A stretch of DNA of 64,000 bases from Abelmoschus esculentus. Taxonomy: Eukaryota > Streptophyta > Magnoliopsida > Malvales > Malvaceae. A program made the position numbers and the translations under genes. Positions 26,901 to 38,300 of this stretch are shown here, one piece after another. Under the pieces are notes generated by a model that saw only the letters and a list, made by a program, of their open reading frames with translations, had not been told where the DNA came from and searched no databases. The stretch covers positions 22,025,001 to 22,089,000 of the forward strand of contig JAUCBN010000006.1 of assembly GCA_035048815.1 (NCBI GenBank), in the 5' to 3' direction. Each line of letters opens with the position of its first letter. The stretch's first letter is position 1.

Positions 26901-27298
26901 CAAAACTATCCAATTTTCGGGAAGATTAGTTCTTGTTTTGTGTGCGTATGTGAATATGGATAGTAATGGCAACTTCTCCTAATTTCTTGTCTCATTTTCT
27001 CTCCTTCAATCGGCAAATGAACAACAAATCAAACTAAAACCAGCAAATAATTTCAAAAAAAAAAAAAAATGCATTCCTCATTAGTTGTCATCTAGATATC
27101 ACTCCAAACGAACTTATTGAGTGAAAAATTGATCTAAAGCAAGTTCATAAATCGAAAAACTACCTCGCCAGAACAAAATTAACAAGTTTCAGTGGAAATA
27201 AAATTGATGATACCTTTCCAGAAATTGGAGACGACGGAGACAGGAGAAGATGAAGGATTGGATTTGTCTCCGTCGGATCCACCTTGCGGAGCATCCAT
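14980..27298 (-). CDS. CASP: Protein CASP, Golgi golgin with C-terminal membrane anchor
   Basis: Twenty exons read on the minus strand give 699 codons: 27298-27214, 25973-25863, 25399-25221, 24331-24182, 23182-23094, 22394-22285, 22137-22043, 20408-20353, 19635-19473, 18752-18660, 18335-18207, 17963-17844, 17575-17495, 17045-17001, 16838-16731, 16619-16476, 16394-16293, 15739-15660, 15227-15135, 15046-14980. Most of the protein is coiled coil (for example LESENRKMKVELEEF and LLMDEVERAQTRL). Near the C-terminus is the conserved IYEDDINPFAAFSKKERD segment, then GFRDRITLSSGRFLLGNK and one hydrophobic anchor (FAFFYTIGLHILVFTCLYRM). This matches plant CASP (Arabidopsis At3g18480, about 689 residues), a tail-anchored tethering golgin at the Golgi rim. 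The 45-base exon 17045-17001 is the least certain boundary. No frame break was found. Confidence 0.93.
19000..19320. repeat. Imperfect direct repeat (period about 159) in a CASP intron
   Basis: The word aatgaatagac occurs at 19021 and 19180. It is followed in both copies by an aaattgcac / aaaattgcac block, gtggtnttgttcttaac and a ttcattctg block. The two copies have diverged by many substitutions. The repeat lies in the intron between exons 19635-19473 and 18752-18660 and may be a fragment of a dispersed element. Confidence 0.55.
20622..20976. repeat. Imperfect direct repeat (period about 171) in a CASP intron
   Basis: Copy one starts near 20622 and copy two near 20792. Shared blocks are ttggttaagt, atattatactatttttnc, aattatacccttcc and attttataattaa. 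The two copies sit directly next to each other and immediately before a foldback element (20981-21310), so this intron collects insertions. Confidence 0.6.
20981..21310. mobile_element. MITE-like foldback element in a CASP intron
   Basis: The left end (20981-21030) contains gtgcggctaaaatgaggc. The right end (21258-21310) is its imperfect reverse complement, giving gtgcggctaaaatgcggcc when read on the other strand. The terminal inverted repeats are about 50 bases and the element about 330 bases. It has no coding capacity. The size and structure fit a non-autonomous DNA transposon. Flanks are AT-rich, so the target-site duplication is unclear. Confidence 0.6.
22482..22955. mobile_element. Possible non-autonomous DNA transposon in a CASP intron
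   Basis: The left end reads gtagtcagtaccgtac. The right end, read on the minus strand, gives gtagtcaataccataccgg, so the two ends form a short imperfect inverted repeat. The interior is AT-rich and has repeated ggtacggt / ggtatgc-type words. The element lies in the intron between exons 23182-23094 and 22394-22285. Confidence 0.4.
26200..26690. repeat. Repeat-rich segment in the first CASP intron
   Basis: Many variants of the words gaacataaacgaa, gttcgtttgttaa and gtccgtttgttaaacggac occur here on both strands, including a short palindrome around 26395-26420. This looks like an old dispersed element inside the 1240-base first intron. No coding exon is seen. Confidence 0.45.
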
Positions 27299-27726
27299 TT
27301 TGTGGAATTCAGATCTCGTCAAATGCTAGGTTTCAGTTGGTTGAAAATAGATTTGAATTAGCTTCAAAATTCCGAGTAGCGATAAGGATAGCAATAAGAT
27401 CAAGAATTGGAATACAGATTTTATGGGAAATTTTGGATGATCTGTAGATCTGCGAAAACCTTGAACTGAAATACTGAACCGGGTCCTTAAGTTGCTTCCG
27501 AAATTAAAATTAGATAAAAATAAAATAAAGCAAATAGCTTTCCGTTTTCCGTTGGGTTACTGTGGTTTCTAGCTCGCTAGATTTGGGTAAAGGCTTGGTT
27601 AGGCCCAATCTGTTCTTAATTTTTTTGTGAATCAAATAGAAGGTAAAAATACTTAAATCATCACTCCATTTTATTTTATAATCTATTTTGATCACTAAAT
27701 TTTAAAACAATTAATTTATTTTTAAT

Positions 27727-27860
27727 TTTTTTATATTATATTTTTTTAATCATTTCTTCATTAAATATTTAACATTATTATTACGTGAACTGATTTTTTA
27801 TATTATATTTTTTTATCATTTCTTCATTAAATATTTAACATTATTATTACGTGAACTGAT
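27727..27860. repeat. Near-perfect tandem duplication, two copies of 66 bases
   Basis: The block ending in tattattacgtgaactgat occurs twice in succession, the ends falling at 27794 and 27860. The copies differ by only one or two bases in T runs, so the duplication is recent. It lies between the divergent CASP and P450 promoters. Confidence 0.85.
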
Positions 27861-28182
27861 AAAATAGTAAAAAAATATATAACTTATAAAAATTTAAAAT
27901 ATTTAAAGAGAAACTGACGAGACCAACTCGACTAAAATAAGTGAATATTAAGTCTTTAAATTTTTCAAGGCTTATTCTGCTCTTACATTGCTTCCAACAA
28001 TTTTTTCGAATCCATCGAATTAGATTTTTCCATTTATAATCCAGAAAATTAAATGACAAATGAAATACTTAGAAGCATCGAAAACAATAAAAGATTGAGA
28101 AAAATAATGCAAAAATGGCGGAGAAATTCAGAAAGAAGAGTGAGAGATCGAGAATATGCCCGAAGATTCACATTTCACCAGC

Positions 28183-28191
28183 CTTATAAAA
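28183..28191 (+). promoter_or_regulatory. Candidate TATA box of the P450 gene
   Basis: cttataaaa lies about 56 bases before the ATG at 28247, a good distance for a short plant 5' leader. Confidence 0.5.
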
Positions 28192-28246
28192 CTAAACCTT
28201 AATATAACCCTTCAACACTCCGCCAACCCCTGCCTGAGGAAAAACA

Positions 28247-29872
28247 ATGCCTACAACCTTAGACTTGGTGTTGAGTCTCATCGGAGCTCTATGTTCCTTC
28301 ATCTACATCTTCCGCACCATCGTATCCCGACCGAATCACAATAAAGATGGCCGGAAACTTCCCCCCGGTCCCCGCTCCCTTCCGATAATCGGAACCTCCA
28401 CATGCTTGGTAAGCTTCCGCACCAAAGCCTTCACCTTCTAGCCAAAAGATATGGTCCCATAATGTCACTAAGGTTAGGCTCTATACCAACCATCGTGGTT
28501 TCATCACCTCAGGCAGCACAACTATTCCTTAAAACCCATGACCTTGTTTTCGCTAGCCGGCCGAAAACACAAGTATCGGAATCCTTGTCTTATGGATCAA
28601 AGGGCATGGCCTTTACCCCGTACGGTTCGTACTGGCGGACGGTTCGAAAGTGGTGTACTTTGCATCTCCTTAGTGCTTCCAAAGTTGAATACTATGCCCC
28701 GTTAAGGAAGGTGCATCTCGGGTTGTTGGTTGAATCGATAAAGAAGTCGGCGGCGGCCGGCGAGTCGGTGGACCTCAGTGAAAAGGTGGGTGAGCTTATT
28801 GAAGATATCATGTGTCGGATTATTTTTGGACGAGCTAAGGATGATATAGTCAACTTGAGGTCGCTAGTTGATCAAAGCATGCATCTCATTGGACTCTTCA
28901 ATATATCAGATTATATACCATATCTTACTCTATTTGATCTTCAGGTTTGTTTTCTTTTTTTCCTTCCAAAATACTGTGGATTTTTTTATAATGAATGAAT
29001 GGAGTAATATAAATGACCATTCCCAGGGCATAGGACGAAGGCTTAAGAGGATGAGTAAGTTGCTTGATATAGTCTTGGAGAAAATAATAGATGAACATAT
29101 GCAAGACACAGACACCCAGGGTCCGAAATCTCATGGAGATTTCGTTGATGTCTTGGTTTCTATGTTGAATCAACCTATGAACCCTCACGATAAAAATCAA
29201 TCATACATAATTCAAAGAGAAAATATCAAGTCTATAATAATAGAAATGATTGCAGCTTCATTCGAGACTTCAGCTGTTGCCATCGTGTGGGCATTTTCAG
29301 AAGTTCTAAGGCATCCTAGGGTGATGGTTCGGCTTCAACGAGAGTTAGAGACGGTGGTCGGAAGGAATAGGTTTGTCGAAGAGTCGGATTTAGCGAAATT
29401 AACGTATCTAGATATGGTTGTGAAAGAAAGTATGAGGTTACATCCGGTAGCTCCTTTCTTAGTTCCACGCGAATCAATGGAAGATAATATAGTAGTTGAT
29501 GGATATTTCGTGCCGAAAAAGGCGAGAATCTTGGTGAATACCTGGTCGATGGGTCGAGACCAGAATATATGGTCGAAAAACGCTGAAGAATTCTTACCGG
29601 AAAGATTCATTGATAGCAATATTGATGTTCGAGGATATGATTTTCAACTCATTCCATTCGGATCGGGTCGTAGAGGGTGCCCTGGAATGCAATTAGCATT
29701 GGTCACCATGCGTCTAGTTTTAGCTCAATTACTTCATTGCTTTGATTGGGAGTTGGCTGATGGAATGTTGCCTACTGAATTGGATATGAGTGAAATCTTT
29801 GGCCTCACTTTGCCAAGGGCTAATCATCTGCTGGCGAAGCCAACTTTCCGTTTACCTGATGAAGCAACGTAA
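28247..29872 (+). pseudogene. Cytochrome P450, CYP736A/CYP71-clan type, with a one-base frameshift near its N-terminus
   Basis: Two exons, 28247-28944 and 29027-29872, sum to 1544 bases, one short of a multiple of three. The first frame gives an ER signal anchor (about residues 4-26) and the proline hinge LPPGPRSLPIIG. It then shifts at 28391-28394, where ggaac stands for the expected ggaaac. From 28396 the next frame carries NLHMLGKLPHQSLHLLAKRYGP and runs cleanly to the stop. It contains the C-helix WRTVR, I-helix AASFETS, KESMRLHP (ExxR), PERF and the heme loop FGSGRRGCPG with its cysteine. With one base restored the length is 514 residues, normal for the family. All other motifs look functional, so this is either a very young pseudogene or a sequencing error. 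If functional, it would be an ER-bound monooxygenase with unknown substrate. Confidence 0.85.
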
Positions 29873-32799
29873 AATAATATACCCCAAAAGATATGAAAGA
29901 TAGACGAAGCATAAATGCATAATCCATCACTTCTCCGAATAACTTGCATCTTCTATTTGAAAAATGTAATAATTGTATATTTAAAAATTAGTTTATCAAT
30001 AAATTAAATACCAGTTATTATAAAAATAATATGTATATGTTTGTGTTACCGATTGTCATGAATCGCCTCGATAAACTTTATTCAAAATTTATACGCTAAT
30101 TAATTAATAACATATGCCAATAATCAAAACTATCAAGCTAAATTACGAAAGTACATTTCTTCCCGACAACTAAGTTATGGGAAAACTACCTTGTAGCCTG
30201 TAGGTCGCTAAATTATTAAAATGATTCTGTTTTAACCATGTAGAGACTAATTTAGCAAAAATATCAATAAATATATAATTCTTAATCACGAAAAAATTGA
30301 ATTAATCACGTTTATAAAAGTTAAGTCAAATTGTTCGAGTTTCTCTTCAAATTTAATTAATTATAAGATTAAATAAACCACATGTTGAAGGGAAATCACC
30401 TATCAAAGCAGTTACGTGACTTCTGATCTGATTTTGGAAACCCTCCTAAATAAAAACACAAACAGGAGGAAGCAAAAACACTTGATATCAGCAATCAAAC
30501 AGGGTATGCAAACTACAAACTCCTTTCAAAATGACCAACTTATTTCATTTATCTGTTACTGCGGACAGACCCGCCCAATTAAAACCAAGATTTGGGATGC
30601 TAACAAGACAGGAAAAACAAAATGGCATCATTCTCAATCTTGTTATAAAGCAAGCAACAATAATAACAATGTAGGTGAACATTTATTCAAACCCCATACC
30701 CCTTCCTTTGCTGGCCAAAATCAGTTACCTGCAGCATTGAAACATGAATTAGCTCTATTTGTACAAGTTTTTGAGTTGTAACACAAATGTAAGTTTTCCG
30801 CCTTCAGCAGAGAGTGATTAAATAATCTTGCAGTCTTTTGATCAGAAATGCTCACTTTGGTGATCATACCACATAAAATAGGTAAAGATGAGAGGGGGAA
30901 ACTCATTCATGGTAATACTAAAGGTACCAAAATGTAGTTATACCACTGTCACATGAAGCTAACATGAAATACTCTTCTTTGTTTGATTTGCTCCAAAAAT
31001 CTATGTTTATGTCACATTGTAGGACATCATATAAGACTAGAATGTTAATACCGAATTTATATACCCGCCCCATCCTTGTTTTATTACATTATAGAACTGC
31101 AAGGTAACAAAAAGATTCAACTAAAAAAAAGAGAGACAAACCATAAAAGCAAATGGACTAATTCAGACCTAATATCATGAGAACAGTGATGATCAGCAAT
31201 GACCAATATGCAAAACAGTCTTTCACATGCTCCCACTAAGAATATCTATCAATCGGACTTCCACGTATACGGAAAATCAATGACTGTCCTCTGATTGCAA
31301 TCAATTGATATGCTAAACTACTTAAGAAATCAATGAACATACTCTCTTTGGAATGCATGTTACCATTCCATTAGTATGTTCAATAAAAGTTATATACTGC
31401 ATTTACTTATAACGAAATCTAAACTGAATTTGAATTTTGAAATCAGTTAGTAAATTTGATCAGCTAAATAGAATAAAAGAGGAATGTGATAGCTATTATG
31501 TGCAAGTAAAATAAAAAGGTATCACATAATTTGGTTAGCAGAATGGAATTGGAGAGGAATCTAGCAAAGATTTTTGATTGATAAAATGAATAATATGCAA
31601 GTAATAAGCACAATATATCATTTTATATTATAAAATTTTTAACGACAAAATTAAATAAATAACTTAATTAAAATTTGACTAAAAAATTCTCATATTCATT
31701 ATTAAAATTAGTATTAATTTTTAGTTTACTTATTATCCCTTTATTTTTCATGTTTCTTTACTCTATTCTTTTCCTTCTTCCACCATGGCCAGAGATGACA
31801 ATTGACCTTGGATGGAAGCATGTCATTATTGGTAAGACCAGCAAACAGAATCGACACAAGGTTGCCAAAATGACACGATGTAGCAAAGTCAGCCACAAAA
31901 TGCATCATTCTGATGCTTTAAGGCCATATTTGCATGGTGAGTTAACTTCATCCAAGCTCCAAGAACAACACACAAGGCACCATCATCAGACAGTATCTAT
32001 GCACCACTCAGACAATTAATTTCGAAGTTATGATTCATGACTTGCTCAGGAATTAGCTCAAGGCTCAAACAAGCTTGATATATTTTCTGCTCTTAATGCA
32101 CACATCATTGCATATTTAACACATTCCATGTTGACAGCACAGTTATTACATCCATGTGAGATGTTTCCATTGGATACAAAAACCACACCATATTATGAGC
32201 TACTTTGAAAAGTGATAACAGACAGTTGCAGGTTTTTTAGCTTATATGGTTCACTGGCCTTACAATCTTAGGCTATGATGCTTATTACAAGATGATAAAA
32301 GATTTCTAATCACCTGAGACCCAACAGATTAGATAAGATCAATTTACATAAACCCCACAAATCCTTAAGTTCCTACTTAGCTTACCCCTGAAATAAATAA
32401 CTAATATACCAACAAATGACCAACAATGCTCCAAACTCTCACAAACATAACTAGGAAACATGTAGAAACAACTAAATTTTGATAATTTTCAAGAGCTTTC
32501 CTACCCTATAAGCTTAAAGCCTTAAAAAATTCTTTTTCCACCCACTTCTGCTTAATAATCTCATAGTTTTCTCCACCAAACTTTCTATAATTTCATATCA
32601 CGGGAACACTTGGCAACCTGATTTAGTTAAACCTTTCTTTTTACAGATTCTAAAATTCAACCAAAAGGTTTCACAAATGACTTCGACAAAGAAAGAACTA
32701 AATTATGTTGAATCGATAACTGTAAAATGGATTGTTTAGTAGATAGTTTAAAGTAGGAATTAAAATTGGAAATTACCTAAAGTAACCAAATGCAGCCAC
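29873..32799. other. Intergenic region between the P450 and NDUFB10, no recognised gene
   Basis: The P450 3' flank includes an aataaa near 29999. The rest (about 30400-32750) is less AT-poor in places and has open frames up to about 120 codons, for example 30416-30781 and 31675-32019 on the plus strand. None resembles a known protein or shows a coding pattern that continues through splice sites. It may include long 3' untranslated sequence of NDUFB10 (minus strand) or decayed mobile DNA. I cannot assign it. Confidence 0.5.
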
Positions 32800-33443
32800 T
32801 CATTCTGACTCAACCTCTGCAACCTTCGGGCCTAAAATTCCAAATCATGAACACAAAATCAATAGAGTTTAGCCATTCCTTCCCGCAAATAACTAGGAAA
32901 AGAAAGCTAAATGCTCATTTTTTTGTTACTCCTACAACTTGCGTTGCTTTTCTCTTTCCCAGAAGTAGTTATTGAGTAACAAGATTGTATCTAATAAAAC
33001 AGATTTAGATTCAAAATCGCACAATGAATAATTCGAAAATACTGATCTTCTTAAAATTCGAGGAAGAAAGGAGCAAGTAATAAAAATAAAAACGGATCAA
33101 GCTTAAAATATATAAAATAAAAGCTGAAAACGATTTTAAAGAGGAGATAGAGACCGTGGAGGGAGGGATGACGGCCATCCTTGCCCCAACCGATGCCGCG
33201 GGTGGCGTCGAGGTACTGGCGGACGAGGTGGCGGCACTTCTGGAGATGGTTGACTCCTTCGATGCGGTAACACCACCTGACCTTGTCGCGAAGGATCTTG
33301 GCTTTCTCAATGTCGATCCATTTCTCTCGAACTATATGCTCCCTCATTTCCAGCATGGCGACCGGGTCCTTGTATGGATTTGCCGGATCGAAATCATCCG
33401 GCGCCGTTTCTTCGAACTCTGCTACTCCCTTCTTCCTCACCAT
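32800..33443 (-). CDS. NADH dehydrogenase (complex I) beta subcomplex subunit 10 (NDUFB10/PDSW)
   Basis: Two exons on the minus strand, 33443-33155 and 32831-32800, give 106 residues, the normal plant length. The protein starts MVRKKGVAEFEE and carries FDPANPYKDPVAMLEMREH. Further conserved segments are REKWIDIEKAKILRDKV, WCYRIEGVNH, QKCRHLVRQYLD and TRGIGWGKD. The cysteines (WCYR, QKCRH) are conserved in the family. It is an accessory subunit of the mitochondrial complex I membrane arm. The second exon adds only GPKVAEVESE before the stop, and the intron (32832-33154) is GT-AG. Arabidopsis relatives are At3g18410 and At1g49140. A foldback element lies about 170 bases upstream of the start. 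Confidence 0.93.
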
Positions 33444-33613
33444 CTCTCTTTCTCACTCACCTCTTCTTTGCCCTTTGCTTCGTTTCAATTTTACTTTTAG
33501 TAGTGATATTGGGGTTTGGGATTTTTTTTTTTATTTCCTATTTTTCTCGGCCCAATGGATTTAAGTTCAGTTGAGGATAGAAACGGAAACATCCGCAAAA
33601 GTGTACGACGAAA

Positions 33614-33818
33614 AATTATCAGGTGAATCTTGTTCATCACGTCATCTATGGTTTTAATTAATCAAGATCGTTGATTTTAATTTTTTTTTAAGTGAATTAT
33701 TATCTTTTTCCTATATAAATTTAGTGAATATATAATTATTAAGTGATTATTTAAAGATCAACGGTCCTGATTGTTTAAACCATGGATAACATGGTAAACA
33801 CGGTTCATCTAATAACCT
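33614..33818. mobile_element. Small foldback MITE-like element in the NDUFB10 upstream region
   Basis: The left arm (33614-33675) reads ttatcaggtgaatcttg ... catctatggttttaa ... gatcgttgatttt. The right arm (about 33750-33818), read on the minus strand, gives ttattagatgaaccgtg ... atccatggtttaaac ... gaccgttgatctt. The arms are diverged inverted repeats around an AT-rich loop of about 75 bases. The total of about 205 bases is typical of a MITE. Confidence 0.65.
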
Positions 33819-34968
33819 CTCATGGACGACGGAAAAAAATATATAGTAATTTATTTATATCGTAAATAAGTATATAATAAAGTATAGTAATTTTTATTTA
33901 AATATTTAAAATAATTTTTAATTAAAATAAGTATTTAAAGATAATTTTGATTAAAATAATTATTTTATAAATTCTCAATTTGAATGTTATGTTCAAGATA
34001 AGTTCAATTTGTTTTCATAAAATTTTAACTTAATTTAGCCTAAATCTTATTTTGTTATTAAAAAATCTATTAAGTTCGAATATTTTAATCATAAATAAAT
34101 ATTTAAATTGTTATATGAGAGTTTTGTTTTAAATATAATTATAAAAGCATTCGACTTATGAATTTAAAATAATAAACAAACAAACATAGGTCTTACGAAT
34201 ATATAACCCAAATAAATTTAAGTATTATACTCTGATCAAATCAATGTTGAAATCCTACTTCGGTACCACCAATGCACGCATTTACCTATTAATCTAAAAC
34301 CTAAAATAATAATTTTGAACGCTAAACTAATGAAGATAAGTAGATACACTTTTCTATTATACTATGTCTCATGCAAATTATAAATATGAGCATGTAATTA
34401 AAGATGATACTATGATACTACTACAATGTGTGACGCTATCTTTAACCGTCTAAACGCATAGCAAATAATAATAGATACATTAATTTTACAAAATATATAT
34501 GCGTCACATGACACAAACTTACCTAATGTTACACAACCTCGAAAACATATATGCTTATGTGTATTAAATATTTTTAATTTATTTATGAATATAAATTTAA
34601 TTAAAACTACTTAATCTAATTTTTAATATAATATATAATAACTATATTTTAATATAACATATAATAACTATTTTTATAATTCTTACAAACAAAATAACTA
34701 TTTAATAAAATATAGTATCATTTAGTATTATATAATGACGGTGGTCAAAATATAATCAATTTAAAAGTCTAATAATATAATAAACGAATTATTTAATTAA
34801 ACAATTAAAATAAATTTATCTCATAATTAGTAATCACGTAGATAATTTATCCAAAAAAATACGTACTTTTTAAACCCCAAATTATATTAAATTTTTAAAA
34901 ATCATATATATTATTTTTATAAAAATTATGAATCATCAACAAAATTTTCTTCTTTCGAAATATAAGAT

Positions 34969-34996
34969 ATCTATCTATCTATTTATCTATCTATCA
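34969..34996. repeat. (ATCT)n microsatellite
   Basis: Seven near-perfect units, interrupted once by attt. This is a simple-sequence repeat with no evident function. Confidence 0.8.
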
Positions 34997-35309
34997 ATAA
35001 TTACATAATGATTTGAATTTGGAAACCATTCTCAAGTCAAGCCATAAAAGATGGGGCATCGATGTCGGATCCCGGACACGTGGCAAACACCCAACGGAAC
35101 CCGGACTGAGATGACAAGGGAGTTAGTTTCCTACTTTCCCGCTTAGTTTCTCCCCCTCCTCCGATGGTACAGCGAACGCCATACAACCGGAAAAAATGTT
35201 TCAAAAAAATTATTTTAATGACATTACCTCCTACTCTGCCAATTAACAAAGATTCATTGAACCTTTGTTCCACGAGCACTTCCCTTTTTAGGTTGGCTTT
35301 GCCTATCTC

Positions 35310-38300
35310 ATGGCTCCCCAGGCTTACGGTAATCTTTTCAATGGTTACATTTCCTTTTTCAATCAAACGTTTTCCTTTTCAGTTTTCACCATAAATTTGC
35401 AGATTGTTCATCTTTTTTAAGCATCTTTGGTGCTTTTTTCTTGTATCTTAACAAATTTTGAATGATTAAGTCTTTAGTCTTCGGATGGTGTGTAAGTGTG
35501 AACCGTTAAGGAGTCGTATTAGAAATTTAGGGATTGTGAATTGTGAACTTAGATCAGTGATAGAAAATACAAATAAAATACATATACTGTAGTGAAGTTT
35601 AAAGCTTTTAGGGGTGCCACTAATGGCGGCTTTTCAAAGTTCACACATTTAAGTCTACCTTAAAATTCGAAGATTTTATACATGTCCACCCTAAATATAT
35701 TTCTAGATTCATCACTGGATGCGACAGACTCTATAACACCCTCGATCCATCCCTCTGTATAAGTGAAACTTTTGGCTTGCATTCACAGTTTTTTAATCAT
35801 ATTTTAGCTAAGTTCTTTACTGGGTATCGGATCTTTTAGTGTACGTGTGTTTTTTCTATCTTCTTTTGTGTTTGCAAGATATACCCATGGCCGTGTTATA
35901 TTTTTATGCAAATAAGTTGGCAGAAGTAATGGAAGAGCACATAACTAAGCAAATGAGGAATCAAAATATAAGACCCAAAGGAACATTAACTCAATGCTGG
36001 ATCACCAAGCAAAACACTATGAAGGATTTGGCTATTCTCATGTGACAGCATTTCCATATTTTGAATTAATGTTGAAGTAATTATGAGACACTGTATACAA
36101 AACTGATATAACATGTTTGGTGTTTTTTTTCTCTTCCTTTTGTGTTGTTTAACTAAGTGTTGCTGTTTTTCTTTCCCTCCTCTGCAGCCAAGGATCGGGA
36201 AATCGTGATTGAGTGGTTAAACACTATTCTTCCCGACCTCAGTTTGCCAACAGAAGCTTCTGATGAAGAGTTGAGAACTTGCTTGATTGATGGGACTGTT
36301 CTATGTAAAATCTTGAACATACTTAGGCCTGGTTCTCTAAATGAGGTTGTTTGAAAGTTAACTTTGCTTATTTGTTTTAGATTCTTTTTTAATAAATCTT
36401 AATATAAGCTTACAGAGTGTTTATGTTATGGATTACTGTAAATTTTTTTTCCTACAGGAAGGGTATCCTGAAAATTCTTCAGTATTGCATTCAGAAAATG
36501 TTAAACGGTTTTTGGCAGCTATGGATGAGATGGGAATACCCAGATTTGAGTTACCAGACCTAGAGAAGGTGTCCCCTATAAAATGAAAATTTCCTGCAAC
36601 AAATATTTAAATGAACATTTGATTTGTTAGCCACATGCAAACTGTAGATTCTGAAATTACGAATCAATTTAACTGAATGGGTTTAACGGATATGTTTAAT
36701 CTGTAAAAGCAAGGTTTATATTGGTGCTACACAGATGCTTATTGCTTTTGTTTAACTGATTCCTCGTTTATGAACCTGGAAGAATTTAAATGTTATTCGA
36801 TGATCTTACTCGTTTCGCTCTTCTTCAGGGATCTATGAAGACTGTTGTCAACTGCCTTTCAGCACTAAAGATGCATTCCATATCATCCATAGAGAACTTA
36901 TCTGCCATAAGTACTATTACTAAAGCCGAAAGCAATGATAGGGATGCACCACCCCCTGGCTCTCTCCCGGCATCATTTGATGAAGAAACGAAGAAGGCTT
37001 CCCAGGGATTAAAATTCCAATATGCCATGCACAGTCCTGTAATTTCAGGTATGTTTTATGTGCCTCCTTGTTTGTGCCTATTAACATTGTATCTGGGATA
37101 CTTTGAAAGTTCGAGTGCTTTCAGTAGGAAAATGATATAAGGAATGTATAAATTGAAGACAGTTCTAGTTAATTGGCTATTCGGGTTTGATGATTAATTT
37201 GTGCACAGTGCACTAAGAATGTACAAGCCTTGTAAACTATACTGCTAACGTAAAGAAAAAACCTTTTAAGTTTTTAAGTTGATTTCTAATATACTAAAAC
37301 CATGTATATATCTACTTATTTCACACACAAACATATATATAGCTAAATGTGCCATCGGCAGAACCTCCGGCCACAGAACAGCAGCATGTTGAACACAATT
37401 TCCATGAAGAGTTTCAGTTGAAACAAGTGTGTCATGCTGAGCTCCCCGTAACAAAAAATCCAGAAACGATGGAATCAAACAATTTAGAAGTAAGCGGGCA
37501 ACATTTATCATGATTTACATGATGTATTTTGTCTAACCTTCTACTGTTTAATACCCAAAAAACCTGTTGTTTGATGTGTTATCGTATTTCCTCTATGCAG
37601 AATGGCCCAACTCAGTCACTTTTAAATATTGTGTGCGGTATTCTGGAAGAAAGTGTTGAAAAAATACCTCATGTACGGTATATGATGAACTAATGGGTGT
37701 ATTTTTTTTGTCTGTCGTGCAAATTTGGACTTAATACTTTACGTGTATGCATGTCCGAATATATGAATATTATGTTATGAGAGGATGATGGCATTATCTT
37801 TGTTGCCTCAGCATGTTGCTTGTCTACTGACAAAGGCAATGCAGGAGATTGGACGGCGTCTATCTACTCAAGCCGATCACCTAAGAACTGTAAATCCTAT
37901 TCTATATAACTTGCTTTAAGCACTTTCTTCTCGGTTTCTCTCTATAGATTTTCATGTGGTATTGTACTCTGCAGCAAAGCGATCTTTACAGGGCTCGTGA
38001 GGAAAAACACCGATCGAGAATCAGAGAACTTGAGGCCCTTGTAGCTGCAACTCGTAAAGAGATTAAGGTGCACAAATTCATGAAAAAAGCCACTAAAAGA
38101 CAGTTCTCTTTCATGTGTAGAGGCTAACTTATGTATTTAATGAACTTATTTGATACAGAAGGTCACAAACCAGCCTCATCAGATTAAGAGTCGAAGAAAA
38201 AAGAACATTTCTTGGTTTTCAAGCTGCTTCCGGCCGATTCACTCACAGGCATGATTATTTAAATGTTAATTTACACATTGTTTATCAAGTATTGAATGCA

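Larger units (their letters stand above)
27299..28246. other. Divergent promoter region between CASP and the P450 gene
   Basis: About 950 bases separate the two start codons, which point away from each other. The region holds a 66-base tandem duplication (27727-27860) and a TATA-like box for the P450 (28183-28191). The CASP leader lies just right of 27298. No other gene is supported. Confidence 0.6.
33444..35309. other. AT-rich divergent intergenic region between NDUFB10 and the kinesin
   Basis: No coding exon is supported. The left part is the NDUFB10 promoter, followed by a foldback element (33614-33818). From about 33830 to 35030 the sequence is very AT-rich. A tetranucleotide run of (ATCT) units lies near 34969-34996. 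The last 250 bases form the kinesin leader. Confidence 0.6.

Noticed and set aside
28402..28998. P450 starting at the internal ATG 28402 as an intact shorter gene
   Set aside because: It would lack the membrane anchor and proline hinge, which are present just upstream in another frame. A frameshifted full-length gene explains the data better.
33156..33564. Open frames on the plus strand over NDUFB10
   Set aside because: They are antisense shadows of a clearly conserved minus-strand complex I subunit and resemble no family.
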